The notes under the pieces were generated by a model. The model was not told where the DNA came from. It saw only the letters and a list, made by a program, of their open reading frames with translations, and ran no database searches. A stretch of DNA of 64,000 bases from Rikenellaceae bacterium (GTDB taxonomy: Bacteria; Bacteroidota; Bacteroidia; Bacteroidales; Rikenellaceae), in assembly GCA_015060015.1 (NCBI GenBank), contig SUZG01000005.1:52875-116874 (forward strand), given 5' to 3'. The position numbers and the translations under genes were made by a program. The stretch's first letter is position 1. The number at the start of each line of letters is the position of its first letter. Below are positions 8,424 through 17,384 of this stretch, piece after piece.

Positions 8424-8431
8424 TATATTTG
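8424..8431 (+). promoter_or_regulatory. -7 box of the thioredoxin-like lipoprotein
   Basis: TATATTTG, 24 bases before the ATG at 8456. It overlaps the TTG start listed in the ORF track and so argues for the later start. Confidence 0.6.
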
Positions 8432-8455
8432 CCTTATCACGAATATTCACAGATT

Positions 8456-9565
8456 ATGAAGCGATTGTTTTTAGCTATATTCACCATTTTGCTGCTGGGA
8501 GCCTGCTCTCGCAGCGTGAAATTTGATATCGACGGACTGCTTATTGAGAATGCCGCCAGCAAGGTATATCTTGTGGTGGAAGGTGCTACGATAGATACTC
8601 TGGCCTCGGCGGAGGTGGGTGCCGACAACAAGTTCTGCCTGCGTGGTGAGGTGGCAGAGCCGACAACAGCCTTCGTATGCGATGACAACGGCAACGCCCT
8701 GACCATCCTTCTGTTGGAGGAGGCACAGCTGTATCTGCGACCCCTGCCTACGGGTGGCTACATTGCCGAGGGTGGCCCTGTGAACGACAAATACAACTTC
8801 GTCATACAACGCCTCTCGGATGTCGCAATGCAGCTCGCCGAGCTTGACTACACAACCGAATATGCCAACGAGGAGTACGAATCGCTGATGTTCAAATATC
8901 AGGATATACTCTCTACGGCCATTCGCGACAACCTCGACAACCTCGTGGGTGTGGAGCTCTTCCTCAGTCAGGAGTCGCGTGGTATGACCGCCAAGGATAT
9001 GCGGGTACGCTTTGCACAGTTCTCACCCGAGATGCAATCGCTGTCGGCTATGCAACGCTTCGCCGAGTATATCGATATCTATGCCCGCACGGAGATTGGC
9101 AACCGCTTTATTGATGTGGAGCTGCAAGCTATCTCGGGAGGCATATCATCCCTCAGCGACGTATGCGGCAAGGGCAACTGGGTGCTGGTTGATTTTTGGG
9201 CTACGTGGTGCGAGAACTATGACCGCGATATAGCGATGATGCGTGAGCTCTATGCCAAATATACCTTGCAGGGCTTTGATATTTGCAGCATATCACTCGA
9301 CCGCGACCCCAATCGCTGGCGTACATTCATCGAGAAGAACGATATGTTGTGGACAAATGCCATCGACAGCACCGACGAGGGTAAGAGATCCATTGCCGAA
9401 AAATACGGTCTGCAATCTATTCCGGCCAACTTCCTTATCTCGCCCGAGGGCGTAATTGTTGCCCGTAACCTCTACGGAGAGGTTTTGCGACACGAGCTGG
9501 AACATATTTTCGGAGATTGCCTCTGCACGGATAACGCTGTAAAACAACAAGTTGCGAATAAATAG
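8456..9565 (+). CDS. Thioredoxin-like lipoprotein with altered CxxC
   Basis: 369 residues from the ATG at 8456 (MKRLFLAIFTILLLGACSRS, lipobox GAC, Cys17). An N-terminal DUF4369-like domain is followed by a C-terminal AhpC/TSA-thioredoxin domain (residues about 240-350) with LVDFWATWCENYD and LQSIPANFLISPEG (cis-Pro loop). Relatives are periplasmic thiol-disulfide oxidoreductases. Here the CxxC pair reads CENY: the resolving cysteine is a tyrosine, so ordinary disulfide exchange is unlikely. Single gene before tRNA-Arg. Confidence 0.85.
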   Translation: MKRLFLAIFTILLLGACSRSVKFDIDGLLIENAASKVYLVVEGATIDTLASAEVGADNKFCLRGEVAEPTTAFVCDDNGNALTILLLEEAQLYLRPLPTGGYIAEGGPVNDKYNFVIQRLSDVAMQLAELDYTTEYANEEYESLMFKYQDILSTAIRDNLDNLVGVELFLSQESRGMTAKDMRVRFAQFSPEMQSLSAMQRFAEYIDIYARTEIGNRFIDVELQAISGGISSLSDVCGKGNWVLVDFWATWCENYDRDIAMMRELYAKYTLQGFDICSISLDRDPNRWRTFIEKNDMLWTNAIDSTDEGKRSIAEKYGLQSIPANFLISPEGVIVARNLYGEVLRHELEHIFGDCLCTDNAVKQQVANK

Positions 9566-9596
9566 CGAAAACAAAATAAAAATTTTTCAAAAAATA

Positions 9597-9628
9597 TTTG
9601 CACGAAAAGAAATTTCGCCGTACATTTG
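9597..9628 (+). promoter_or_regulatory. Promoter of tRNA-Arg
   Basis: TTTG at 9597-9600 and TACATTTG at 9621-9628 with a 20-base spacer, 18 bases before the tRNA 5' end. Confidence 0.7.
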
Positions 9629-9646
9629 CACTCGCAATCAGTAAAT

Positions 9647-9720
9647 GGCTCCGTAGCTCAACTGAATAGAGTACTTGACTACGGATCAAGCGGTTACAGG
9701 TTTGAATCCTGTCGGAGTCA
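9647..9720 (+). tRNA. tRNA-Arg (anticodon ACG)
   Basis: Acceptor ggctccg/cggagtc (one G-U pair), anticodon stem cttga/tcaag with loop ctACGga, T arm acagg-tttgaat-cctgt, discriminator A. CCA is not encoded. Its last 10 bases recur twice downstream. Confidence 0.93.
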
Positions 9721-9726
9721 CTTGAT

Positions 9727-9763
9727 TTTAAGGCGGTTATCTTTTAGATGACCGCTTTTTTGT
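9727..9763 (+). terminator. Terminator of tRNA-Arg
   Basis: Stem gcggttatc / gatgaccgc followed by tttttt. The same hairpin recurs in copies 2 and 3 of the tandem unit. Confidence 0.8.
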
Positions 9764-9815
9764 TGTATATGCCAAGCCTTACGACAGGATTCTTCTGCTC
9801 GGGCGGTGTGGATAT

Positions 9816-9922
9816 AGAAATCAATGATTTACTACGTAAATACAGCATAAGAGTGTAGGTTTATATATTTGAAAATATATCTCCTACTCTCTTATGCTTA
9901 CACTTTGTGTCCATTGATTTCT
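9816..9922. repeat. 107-bp imperfect palindrome inside the tandem unit
   Basis: Outer arms agaaatcaatg / cattgatttct, inner arms gcataagag / ctcttatgc and tatatattt / aatatat. A MITE-like or RNA-forming element; no coding sequence. Confidence 0.6.
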
Positions 9923-9975
9923 GCATCGCAAACTCTGCGGACGCAGTTGAATAAATAATAATATCTTATTATTTT

Positions 9976-10240
9976 GTCGGAGTCACTTGATTTTAAGGCG
10001 GTTATCTTTTAGATGACCGCTTTTTTGTTGTATATGCTATGCCTTACGACAGGATTCTTCTGCTCGGGCGGTGTGGATATAGAAATCAATGATTTACTCC
10101 GTAAATACAGCATAAGAGTGTAGGCTTATATATTTGAAAAATATATCTCCTACTCTCTTATGCTTACACTTTGTGTCCATTGATTTCTGCATCGCAAACT
10201 CTGCGGACGCAGTTGAATAAATAATAATATCTTATTATTT
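9976..10240 (+). repeat. Tandem 265-bp unit, copy 2
   Basis: Nearly identical to copy 1 (a few substitutions, one inserted A and one missing T), again starting with gtcggagtca and carrying the terminator and palindrome. Confidence 0.9.
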
Positions 10241-10365
10241 GTCGGAGTCACTTGATTTTAAGGCGGTTATCTTTTAGATGACCGCTTTTTTGTTGTATAT
10301 GCTATGTCTTACGACAGGATTCTTCTGCTCGGGCGGTGTGGATATAGAAATCAATGATTTACTAC
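10241..10365 (+). repeat. Tandem unit, truncated copy 3
   Basis: The first 125 bases of the unit, ending inside the palindrome at tttactac, where unique sequence upstream of pepD begins. Confidence 0.88.
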
Positions 10366-10427
10366 CAAAACTAAATAATATGGTCTATTTAAGGGGCTTT
10401 TGGGTGGGAAATATCGCACCGTTTTTG

Positions 10428-10435
10428 TATCTTTG
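10428..10435 (+). promoter_or_regulatory. -7 box of pepD
   Basis: TATCTTTG 28 bases before the pepD ATG, in unique sequence after the repeats. Confidence 0.6.
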
Positions 10436-10463
10436 CTCATACGAACACTAAATTTGATTAGAT

Positions 10464-11912
10464 ATGCTTGTAAAAGAGTTACAACCGAGCATCATCTGGG
10501 AGCAGTTTGATGCTATAACAAAGATTCCGCGTCCATCGAAGAAGGAGGGGCAGATTATCGAGTGGCTGATTGGTTTCGCAAAGCAACACGGCCTGGAGTG
10601 GCAGCGTGACGATATTGGCAATGTAGTTATCCGCAAGGGTGCTACCGCCGGCTTTGAGAATCGTCAGACCATAATCCTGCAATCACATATGGATATGGTA
10701 TGCGAGAAGAACTCAAACGTAGATTTCGACTTCGACAACGATGCGATACGCACAAAGGTTGATGGCGAGTGGGTCAAGGCAGAAGGCACTACACTGGGTG
10801 CTGACTGCGGTATAGGTATGGCGGCAGCGTTGGCTCTGCTCATAGACCCCACAGCCGAGCACGGCCCTATCGAGGCTCTCTTCACTGTTGATGAGGAGAC
10901 CGGCCTTACGGGTGCTTTCGAGCTGGGCGAGAATATGCTCACAGGACGATATCTTATCAACCTCGACTCGGAGGATGAGGGCGAGATATTTATCGGTTGT
11001 GCCGGTGGCGTTGATACCGTTGCAACATTCAGTTGCGAGAGAGAGGCTGCACCTGCCGGCTACAAGTTCTATCGTATGGATGTTGCCAACCTTCTGGGTG
11101 GTCACTCTGGCGACGACATCGACAAGGGGCGTGCCAACTCAAACAAGATTGCAGCCCGCTGGCTCTACGAGATGCAGGGGCTGTATGGCTTGCGACTGAG
11201 CCTGATGGACGGCGGCAACCTCCGCAACGCCATACCTCGCGAGGCGTATGCCATTGTGGGTGTTTCGGCAGATGTAGCCACAGCGTTTGAGAAAAGCTTT
11301 GCGACATTTGCCGAGGATGTCAAGTTTGAGTTCCACGCAACCGAGCCTAACACATCACTGACACTCGCACAGACCGACACCCCCGCCGAGGTACTGACCG
11401 CGGATGCACAGCGTCGTCTGGTGGGTGCGTTGATAGGTCTGCCAAACGGCGTATTGGCTATGTCGATGGCTGTGGCCGGCCTTGTGGAGACCTCAACAAA
11501 CCTCGCATCGGTGAAGTTCAAGGAGGATGGCAAGGTTGTGGTAACCACCTCGCAGCGTTCATCGTTGGAGAGTGGCAAGAAGTGGGCTATGCAGAGTGTT
11601 GAGTCAGTATTCCTGCTGGCAGGTGCCGATGTTGAGCACTCTGACGGCTACCCGGGCTGGGCACCCAACCCTGACTCTTGTCTGTTGCAGACCACAGTCA
11701 ATAGCTACAAGAAGCTCTTTGGCGTTGAGCCGAAGGTGCGTGCCATACACGCAGGCTTGGAATGTGGTCTTTTCCTGGAAAAGTATCCTCATCTGGAGAT
11801 GGTGTCGTTTGGCCCGACAATTCGTGGCGTGCACTCACCTGACGAGAGGTTGGATATCGCTTCGGTTGATAAATTCTGGATTTTGTTGAAGGATGTCATC
11901 AAGGCGATTTAA
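10464..11912 (+). CDS. pepD: Aminoacyl-histidine dipeptidase PepD (M20)
   Basis: 482 residues, the usual length for PepD/PepV-like cytosolic dipeptidases. Metal and catalytic signatures are LQSHMDMV, GADCGIG, DEETGLTGA (catalytic Glu) and a C-terminal HAGLECG. It hydrolyses dipeptides such as Xaa-His in the cytoplasm with two zinc ions. The gene stands alone between the tRNA-Arg repeats and a strong terminator. Confidence 0.94.
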   Translation: MLVKELQPSIIWEQFDAITKIPRPSKKEGQIIEWLIGFAKQHGLEWQRDDIGNVVIRKGATAGFENRQTIILQSHMDMVCEKNSNVDFDFDNDAIRTKVDGEWVKAEGTTLGADCGIGMAAALALLIDPTAEHGPIEALFTVDEETGLTGAFELGENMLTGRYLINLDSEDEGEIFIGCAGGVDTVATFSCEREAAPAGYKFYRMDVANLLGGHSGDDIDKGRANSNKIAARWLYEMQGLYGLRLSLMDGGNLRNAIPREAYAIVGVSADVATAFEKSFATFAEDVKFEFHATEPNTSLTLAQTDTPAEVLTADAQRRLVGALIGLPNGVLAMSMAVAGLVETSTNLASVKFKEDGKVVVTTSQRSSLESGKKWAMQSVESVFLLAGADVEHSDGYPGWAPNPDSCLLQTTVNSYKKLFGVEPKVRAIHAGLECGLFLEKYPHLEMVSFGPTIRGVHSPDERLDIASVDKFWILLKDVIKAI

Positions 11913-11944
11913 GCCCGACACACCAAACAGATATTATATTGCAC

Positions 11945-11974
11945 AGAAAGGTCGGTTTTTCCGACCTTTTTTGC
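11945..11974 (+). terminator. Terminator of pepD
   Basis: Stem aaaggtcgg / ccgaccttttttg. The next promoter box begins one base beyond it. Confidence 0.85.
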
Positions 11975-11982
11975 TATATTTG
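11975..11982 (+). promoter_or_regulatory. -7 box directly before a start codon
   Basis: TATATTTG ends only 6 bases before the ATG at 11989, so the transcript probably begins at or next to the start codon (leaderless). Confidence 0.55.
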
Positions 11983-11988
11983 TCGTAA

Positions 11989-14448
11989 ATGAAGAGATTG
12001 CTTGTCATCATATCGTTGCTCATATCATTCACCTCCTCGGCACAAGAGGTGGCAGATGACTATATGCGATACAAGATAGACGACAGGGTCTATATTCTCG
12101 AACAGATAGAGCCCGACACCCTGCTCTTCTATCGCGTGGCACAAAATCGCAGCGATAAGTTTCACTCTCTGACAACCTACAACCTCTCGTTTGTTGATTA
12201 TTCGCGACGTGGCATAGATTATTTCGAGAGCCGCAGCACTATTGACGGTATAAATCTGCGTTACAGAAACATCCCCATAATAAGGCAGTTAGGCGTTTCG
12301 GAAGAGTATTTCGGAGGCCTTGCAAATGGCAATCAGGGCATAAGCGGAATGGCCGGCACGCAGGAGTTCTCGCAACTTGACGGCACACCTCTCGATGGCG
12401 GTCGGGTAAGTATTTTCTTCACGGGCAAGGGCTATCTGGGAGGCTTGCGGGCATCGCTGCACTCCACGATGTCGCACGAGTGGTCTTTGTCGGCATACCT
12501 CGCAGCACGAGGCGGCAACGACCTCTATATTGATGGTGTGTATAACGAATCGATTGATGCCGGAGTGCGTCTTACCAAAAATTTCGCATCGGGAGCAATA
12601 TTTTCGGTATTATGTGTTGCGAGCATAGGCGAGAGAGGTCTGCGTACGGGCTCAACCGAAGAGGCTTTCTCGCTATCGGGCGACAATCTGTATAACCCCT
12701 TGTGGGGTCGTCAGAATGGCAGGATTCGCAACTCGCGGGTGCTGCGTGAGGCCGTACCATTCGTCGTAGCAACCTACAACACCGCCATAAGCAATACAAC
12801 GACAATGACGCTGTCAATGGGTGGCGATTACGGCAAAAGAGGTACTTCGTCGTTGGGCTGGTACGATGCTATGACGCCACGTCCCGACAACTATCGCTAT
12901 ATGCCGAGTTACTTTACCGACTTCTCGCTGTCGGATGCCGTAGCCGAGAGGTGGCGTGCCAGAGATGAGAGATACACGCAGATAAACTGGAACGACCTCT
13001 ATCGCACAAATGCTTTATCGGAGAATGGAGCAGCCTACACACTCGATGAAAGGGTGGAACGCATCGCACAGGGCGAGATATCGTGGCGTATGCGTAGTGA
13101 ATTTGGGCAAAACCTCACTCTGTCGTACGGTCTGCGGGGCTCTGTCTGTTCATCACGCAATTATAAGCGTATGCTGGATATGCTTGGAGCCGATGAGTTT
13201 ATAGATTTGGATTACTATCTTTTAGACGACGACACCTACTCCAATATGTTGCAAAACGACCTGCGACACCCCGACCGACGCATCAGCCAAGGCGATAGGT
13301 TCTCCTACGACTACACCATAACAACAGCCAACATCGCAGCCGAGGTGGAGTTTGAGTATCGCATGGACAGGTGGCGTATAGATGCAGACCTGATGGTCGG
13401 CAGCGATATCATGAGGCGTACCGGACACTACGAGAAGGAGATTTTCGGCGGTAACGGCTCGTATGGGCACTCCCAAACGGCTCGCTTCACGCCCTATACA
13501 GCCAAGATTTCGGCCAGTTACCTCTTCTCGGCACAACACTTTCTTGACCTTCACACGATGATAGCCTCCCGCTCGCCCTATGCCGGCGATATATTCCTCA
13601 ACCCGCAATACAACAATCGCGTGGCGGATGACATCTCAACCGAAAAGATTCTCGCCGTAGAGGCAAATTACAGATACACCGCACCCAAAGTTGATGTTTC
13701 GCTATCGGCATACTTCCACTCTCGGAACGATGCCCGTCAGATGTTTCGCACCTACGACGACCTGTCGGGCGAATATTGCGATGTGGAGGTGGAGGGCATC
13801 GGCACGATGAGTTATGGCATAGAGGCCACCGCCGAGATACACATAGGAAGATTTCTGCGTGCCGAACTTGCTGCGGCAGCCGAGAGGCATATCTACTCGC
13901 ACAACCCACTTGTGACACACTATTCGGACACTACAAACGAGATTATAAGTCTGCATAGTGAGAGCCTGATGGGAGATTGCGTGTTGGGCTCTCCGCAGAT
14001 TGTCGGCATGGCGTCACTCACATATCTGAACTATAAGGGCTGGGCTGCATCGTGCAGTGTGCAGGCCGCCGCACTGCGATATGCCAATGCCGACTTTATC
14101 CGCCGCACCGAACGCGTGCTTAATCAGGCTTCGATGTCGGAGGAGATTTTCCGAAAGTTCAACCATCAGCAACGGCTCAACGATGCCGTCACAATGGACG
14201 TTTCACTATCCCGTTGGTGGTCGATAGGCAAGAGGAGTATGCTTCGAGGTGGCAAGTCCAGCCGCATCTCGGCAACGCTGTCAGTGAGAAATCTGCTCGG
14301 CAACAGAAACATCGTACGCAGCAGCTACGAGCCTTCACGCATACGCAACTACACCAGCGGTGGCAAACGTATATATCTGCCGCAGGAGAATATCATCACC
14401 TACGCCTATCCGCGTAATATCTACGCCGTTGTAACGTGGAGGTTTTAG
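11989..14448 (+). CDS. Outer-membrane beta-barrel protein, TonB-receptor-like
   Basis: 819 residues with a signal peptide (cleavage after TSSA) and a long alternating beta-strand pattern ending in NIYAVVTWRF, the terminal-Phe signal for outer-membrane insertion. The N-terminal 130 residues contain plug-like GGLANGNQGISGM and LDGTPLDGGRVSIFF but no clear TonB box, so the plug is atypical. The barrel is like TonB-dependent receptors; substrate unknown. No SusD partner adjoins. The promoter box almost touches the ATG. Confidence 0.75.
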   Translation: MKRLLVIISLLISFTSSAQEVADDYMRYKIDDRVYILEQIEPDTLLFYRVAQNRSDKFHSLTTYNLSFVDYSRRGIDYFESRSTIDGINLRYRNIPIIRQLGVSEEYFGGLANGNQGISGMAGTQEFSQLDGTPLDGGRVSIFFTGKGYLGGLRASLHSTMSHEWSLSAYLAARGGNDLYIDGVYNESIDAGVRLTKNFASGAIFSVLCVASIGERGLRTGSTEEAFSLSGDNLYNPLWGRQNGRIRNSRVLREAVPFVVATYNTAISNTTTMTLSMGGDYGKRGTSSLGWYDAMTPRPDNYRYMPSYFTDFSLSDAVAERWRARDERYTQINWNDLYRTNALSENGAAYTLDERVERIAQGEISWRMRSEFGQNLTLSYGLRGSVCSSRNYKRMLDMLGADEFIDLDYYLLDDDTYSNMLQNDLRHPDRRISQGDRFSYDYTITTANIAAEVEFEYRMDRWRIDADLMVGSDIMRRTGHYEKEIFGGNGSYGHSQTARFTPYTAKISASYLFSAQHFLDLHTMIASRSPYAGDIFLNPQYNNRVADDISTEKILAVEANYRYTAPKVDVSLSAYFHSRNDARQMFRTYDDLSGEYCDVEVEGIGTMSYGIEATAEIHIGRFLRAELAAAAERHIYSHNPLVTHYSDTTNEIISLHSESLMGDCVLGSPQIVGMASLTYLNYKGWAASCSVQAAALRYANADFIRRTERVLNQASMSEEIFRKFNHQQRLNDAVTMDVSLSRWWSIGKRSMLRGGKSSRISATLSVRNLLGNRNIVRSSYEPSRIRNYTSGGKRIYLPQENIITYAYPRNIYAVVTWRF

Positions 14449-14461
14449 GTTTGGTATTCTA

Positions 14462-14493
14462 TTTGGCTATTTCTTGTAAAACCACTATCTTTG
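14462..14493 (+). promoter_or_regulatory. Promoter of obg
   Basis: TTTG at 14462-14465 and TATCTTTG at 14486-14493 with a 20-base spacer, 26 bases before the ATG. Confidence 0.7.
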
Positions 14494-14519
14494 CACCTTG
14501 AATTATAAAAGAGAGTACT

Positions 14520-15533
14520 ATGGCAGGGTCTAATTTTGTTGATTATGTGAAAATTTTTGCTCGTTCAGGACACGGCGGTGCCGGTTCAAGCCACTTCCGT
14601 AGAGAGAAGTTTGTGGCCTTTGGTGGTCCTGACGGAGGCGATGGCGGCAAGGGTGGCAGTATCATCCTGCAAGGCGACAAGCAGTATTGGACTCTGATTC
14701 ACCTCAAATATCAGCGTCACCAGTTTGCCGAGGATGGCGAGGGTGGACACGGAGCCCGTTCTTCGGGCAAGGATGCTCCCGACATCATCATCCCCGTACC
14801 TCTCGGAACGGTTGCACGCCGTCTGGTAGAGCAGGAGGATGGTTCGACTACGATTGAGTATGTGGGCGAGGTTACCGAGCACGACGAGAAGCTCACTCTG
14901 CTGAAAGGAGGTCGCGGTGGTCTGGGTAACTGGCACTTCAAGAGTGCAACAAACCAGGCTCCACGCTACTCACAGCCCGGCGAGGAGGGTGACGAGGGTG
15001 CTTTCATTCTGGAGTTGAAGGTGCTGGCCGATGTGGGTTTGGTAGGCTTCCCGAATGCAGGTAAGAGTACCCTGCTCTCGGTGGTATCGGCAGCGAAGCC
15101 CAAGATTGCGAACTACGCCTTCACTACATTGGAGCCCAATCTGGGTATTGTGGAGGTACGCGACCATAAGTCGTTTGTTATGGCCGACATCCCCGGAATC
15201 ATCGAGGGAGCTCACGAGGGCAAGGGTCTCGGAACGCGTTTCTTGCGACATATCGAACGTAACTCGGTGCTGTTGTTTATGGTGCCTGCCGACAGTGATG
15301 ACATAGCCAAGGATTATGAGATTCTGCTGGGCGAATTGACGCAATACAACCCCGAGCTATTGGACAAGGAACGTCTGCTGGCTATCACAAAGTGCGATAT
15401 GCTGGACGACGAGCTGATTGAGCAGATGCGACCACATCTGCCCGAGGGTATTCCGTCGGTGTTTATCTCATCGGTATCGGGACTCAACATCCAGCGTCTG
15501 AAAGATATGCTTTGGGAGGCGTTGCAGAAGTAG
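14520..15533 (+). CDS. obg: GTPase Obg/CgtA
   Basis: 337 residues. The glycine-rich Obg fold occupies residues 1 to about 158 ([14 protein letters not shown]), then the G domain with [26 protein letters not shown] and TKCD. The extra C-terminal domain of some Gram-positive Obg proteins is absent. It is an essential GTPase in 50S subunit assembly and stress signalling. It has its own promoter and a strong terminator. Confidence 0.97.
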   Translation: MAGSNFVDYVKIFARSGHGGAGSSHFRREKFVAFGGPDGGDGGKGGSIILQGDKQYWTLIHLKYQRHQFAEDGEGGHGARSSGKDAPDIIIPVPLGTVARRLVEQEDGSTTIEYVGEVTEHDEKLTLLKGGRGGLGNWHFKSATNQAPRYSQPGEEGDEGAFILELKVLADVGLVGFPNAGKSTLLSVVSAAKPKIANYAFTTLEPNLGIVEVRDHKSFVMADIPGIIEGAHEGKGLGTRFLRHIERNSVLLFMVPADSDDIAKDYEILLGELTQYNPELLDKERLLAITKCDMLDDELIEQMRPHLPEGIPSVFISSVSGLNIQRLKDMLWEALQK

Positions 15534-15555
15534 TATTATTCGGAAAAATATTGAA

Positions 15556-15590
15556 GATAGCCGGGCAGAAGAGTCCGGCTATCTTTTTTT
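15556..15590 (+). terminator. Terminator of obg
   Basis: Stem gatagccgg / ccggctatc followed by eight T. Confidence 0.9.
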
Positions 15591-15672
15591 TGTGGAATGA
15601 TGCATTTTTTTTGATGTATATATACATCAATGCTCTACCCTGCGATTTTTTTTTAAAATTTTGCTTTGAAAA

Positions 15673-15704
15673 TTTGGTTTATAAAATAAACTACTTTATA
15701 TTTG
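15673..15704 (+). promoter_or_regulatory. Promoter of the membrane protein/regulator pair
   Basis: TTTG at 15673-15676 and TATATTTG at 15697-15704, 20-base spacer; it leaves a leader of about 85 bases. Confidence 0.65.
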
Positions 15705-15795
15705 CAAAGGATTTGAGGATGATTGGTAGTGAAACGCACGCCAGAACCGCAAATCGGAGATATAAAAAAACATCAACTAATACAATTATTTTTTT

Positions 15796-16389
15796 ATGAA
15801 CAACACAAAACTTTCAGAGGCACAGAGTTTAGAACTCATTACCTCAATGATTCAGGATTCACGCAAGCGTCTGGCCCAGAATTCGGGAACACCCTTCCTT
15901 GTATGGGGTTACATCACCGTTGCGGTATCGGTTTTTGAGTACTTCGTAATCGCCAACGGCTGGTCTTGGATGTGGGCGTGGGCATGGTTTGCCATTCCTC
16001 TACTCGGCGGACCAATAATGATGCTTGTAATACGCAAGCAGGAGAAGGGTGCGAAGAACCTCATCGACCGCACAATCTCGGCTATGTGGAGTGTACTGGG
16101 CATATCAACACTCTTTCTCTATCTGCTGGCCGTAGCCTACGGGGTATCGCTTTTCTCGCTTATAGTGCTTGTGATGGGTATCGGAACGCTTACTACCGGC
16201 ATCATACTACGCGAAAACGCCACCAAATGCTGCGGAGCCTTTGCGATGCTCGCCTCTGCTATCTTCCCGTTGATGCACATCTTCAAGTGCGGAGAGCCGG
16301 CAACGGAGATTCTCATCTTTGCAGCGATTTTCGTTGTTATGATGGTTATCCCCGGACATATCCTCAACTACAAAACCAAAAAGAGATAA
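15796..16389 (+). CDS. Six-helix membrane protein of unknown function
   Basis: 197 residues. A short soluble N-terminus (MNNTKLSEAQSLELITSMIQDSRKRLAQNSG) is followed by about six hydrophobic segments (residues 32-50, 56-76, 92-112, 114-134, 143-160, 168-188). No catalytic motif is recognisable. It is followed after 4 bases by a winged-helix regulator, a pairing common in Bacteroidota where a small membrane protein is controlled by an adjacent PadR/MarR-like protein. Role unknown. Confidence 0.7.
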   Translation: MNNTKLSEAQSLELITSMIQDSRKRLAQNSGTPFLVWGYITVAVSVFEYFVIANGWSWMWAWAWFAIPLLGGPIMMLVIRKQEKGAKNLIDRTISAMWSVLGISTLFLYLLAVAYGVSLFSLIVLVMGIGTLTTGIILRENATKCCGAFAMLASAIFPLMHIFKCGEPATEILIFAAIFVVMMVIPGHILNYKTKKR

Positions 16390-16393
16390 TCCG

Positions 16394-16684
16394 ATGTTGC
16401 GAGAACTGAATCCACTACTGCACTCGGAGTTGCGTCTGGCCATAATGTCGATACTCGTAAGTGTCGAGAGTGCCGACTTCGTCTATCTGCGTGAGCAGAC
16501 GGGAGCTACGGCAGGCAACCTGAGTGTTCAGATTGACAAGCTGCAGCAGGCGGGGTATATCTCTGTCGAGAAGGGTTTCAACGGCAAGAAGCCCCGCACC
16601 ACCTGTGCCATAACCGAGCAGGGCGTCGCTGCCTTTACGGAGTATGTCGATGCACTGCGAACCTATATCGGAAAAGGGTTGTGA
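16394..16684 (+). CDS. Winged-helix transcriptional regulator
   Basis: 96 residues, essentially one winged-helix domain: LRLAIMSILVSVESADFVYLREQTGATAGNLSVQIDKLQQAGYISVEKGFNGKKPRTTCAITEQG. This is the ArsR/MarR-like HTH_34 type, in which GNLSVQIDKLQQAGYI is the recognition helix and RTTCAITEQG the wing. It probably controls the operon it shares with the membrane protein. No effector-binding domain is present. Confidence 0.85.
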   Translation: MLRELNPLLHSELRLAIMSILVSVESADFVYLREQTGATAGNLSVQIDKLQQAGYISVEKGFNGKKPRTTCAITEQGVAAFTEYVDALRTYIGKGL

Positions 16685-16697
16685 GAATTTCCGACAA

Positions 16698-16740
16698 AAA
16701 ACAATAGAGGCTACCCACATTGTGAGTAGCCTCTATTTTA
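16698..16740. terminator. Bidirectional terminator before rpsT
   Basis: Stem aatagaggctac(ccac) / (tgag)tagcctctatt, followed by tttaatttt; it lies between the regulator and converging rpsT. Confidence 0.85.
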
Positions 16741-16756
16741 ATTTTCCGATGCTTGC

Positions 16757-17011
16757 TTATGCCAAAGCATTCACGTGCAATGCCAATGAGCTCTTCAAGT
16801 TAGCGGCCTTATTCTTGTGGATAATGCCGTGCTTAGCCAACTTATCGAGCATTGAGCATACCTTTGGAAGTGCTGCAACAGCTGCTGCCTTCTCGGTAGT
16901 GTTACGCAAAGCCTTCACAGCGTTACGAGCAGTCTTGTGATAAAGACGGTTGTGTGCACGCTTTGTAACGGTCTGACGAATTCTCTTCTTTGATGACTTG
17001 TGATTTGCCAT
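16757..17011 (-). CDS. rpsT: 30S ribosomal protein S20
   Basis: 84 residues, very basic, all-helical: [33 protein letters not shown] is diagnostic. It binds 16S rRNA early in 30S assembly. The sequence upstream (17012-17165) is a long leader with small hairpins such as ggagccaaaggctc and gcctgccggc, possibly regulatory; I could not match it to a known r-protein leader. Confidence 0.97.
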   Translation of the reverse strand: MANHKSSKKRIRQTVTKRAHNRLYHKTARNAVKALRNTTEKAAAVAALPKVCSMLDKLAKHGIIHKNKAANLKSSLALHVNALA

Positions 17012-17168
17012 AGTTCTAAATTGTTTTTATTTTTTACTTTTATTGTTTGCTTTCTCTTGCCCACCCTCTCTGCCGGCAGGCGTTGCACTCTTCGAGCCTT
17101 TGGCTCCGGGACCACGTAAGTCCCCAAAATATTTTACCGCTGTCAAATGGTTTTGCAACCATAAGTCG

Positions 17169-17240
17169 TAGCCCATAGGAGAGTCGAACTCCTCTTTCAA
17201 GAATGAAAATCTTGCGTCCTAACCGATAGACGAATGGGCC
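17169..17240 (-). tRNA. tRNA-Glu (anticodon TTC)
   Basis: On the minus strand ggcccat...atgggct form the acceptor (terminal G-U). The anticodon stem caaga/tcttg carries loop ttTTCat. T arm gaggagttcgactctcc; discriminator A. Confidence 0.93.
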
Positions 17241-17321
17241 TTACCACTATCGCCTCCTCTCTCAAGGGGGCATTTAGCGGTGCAAAGGTAAGTAAAAAAT
17301 TGTAAATTACAATAGTTCAAT

Positions 17322-17361
17322 GCAAAAAAAGTGCGACAAAGTAGCATTACCTTGTCGCACG
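17322..17361 (-). terminator. Terminator of adk
   Basis: Minus-strand stem gtgcgacaagg / ctttgtcgcac followed by seven T. Confidence 0.85.
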
Positions 17362-17384
17362 TAGAATCAAGAATTCAGTTTCGT

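Larger units (their letters stand above)
9711..9975 (+). repeat. Tandem 265-bp unit, copy 1
   Basis: Starts with the final 10 bases of tRNA-Arg (gtcggagtca). It continues with a terminator hairpin (gcggttatc / gatgaccgc, T6), then a long imperfect palindrome (9816-9922) and a ctgcggacgcag hairpin. Confidence 0.9.

Noticed and set aside
9816-9922. Integron attC site
   Set aside because: The palindrome lacks recognisable R'/R'' core sites and no integrase or cassette gene is present.
9711-10365. CRISPR array
   Set aside because: Units are 265 bp and nearly identical throughout, with no short repeat/unique spacer alternation.
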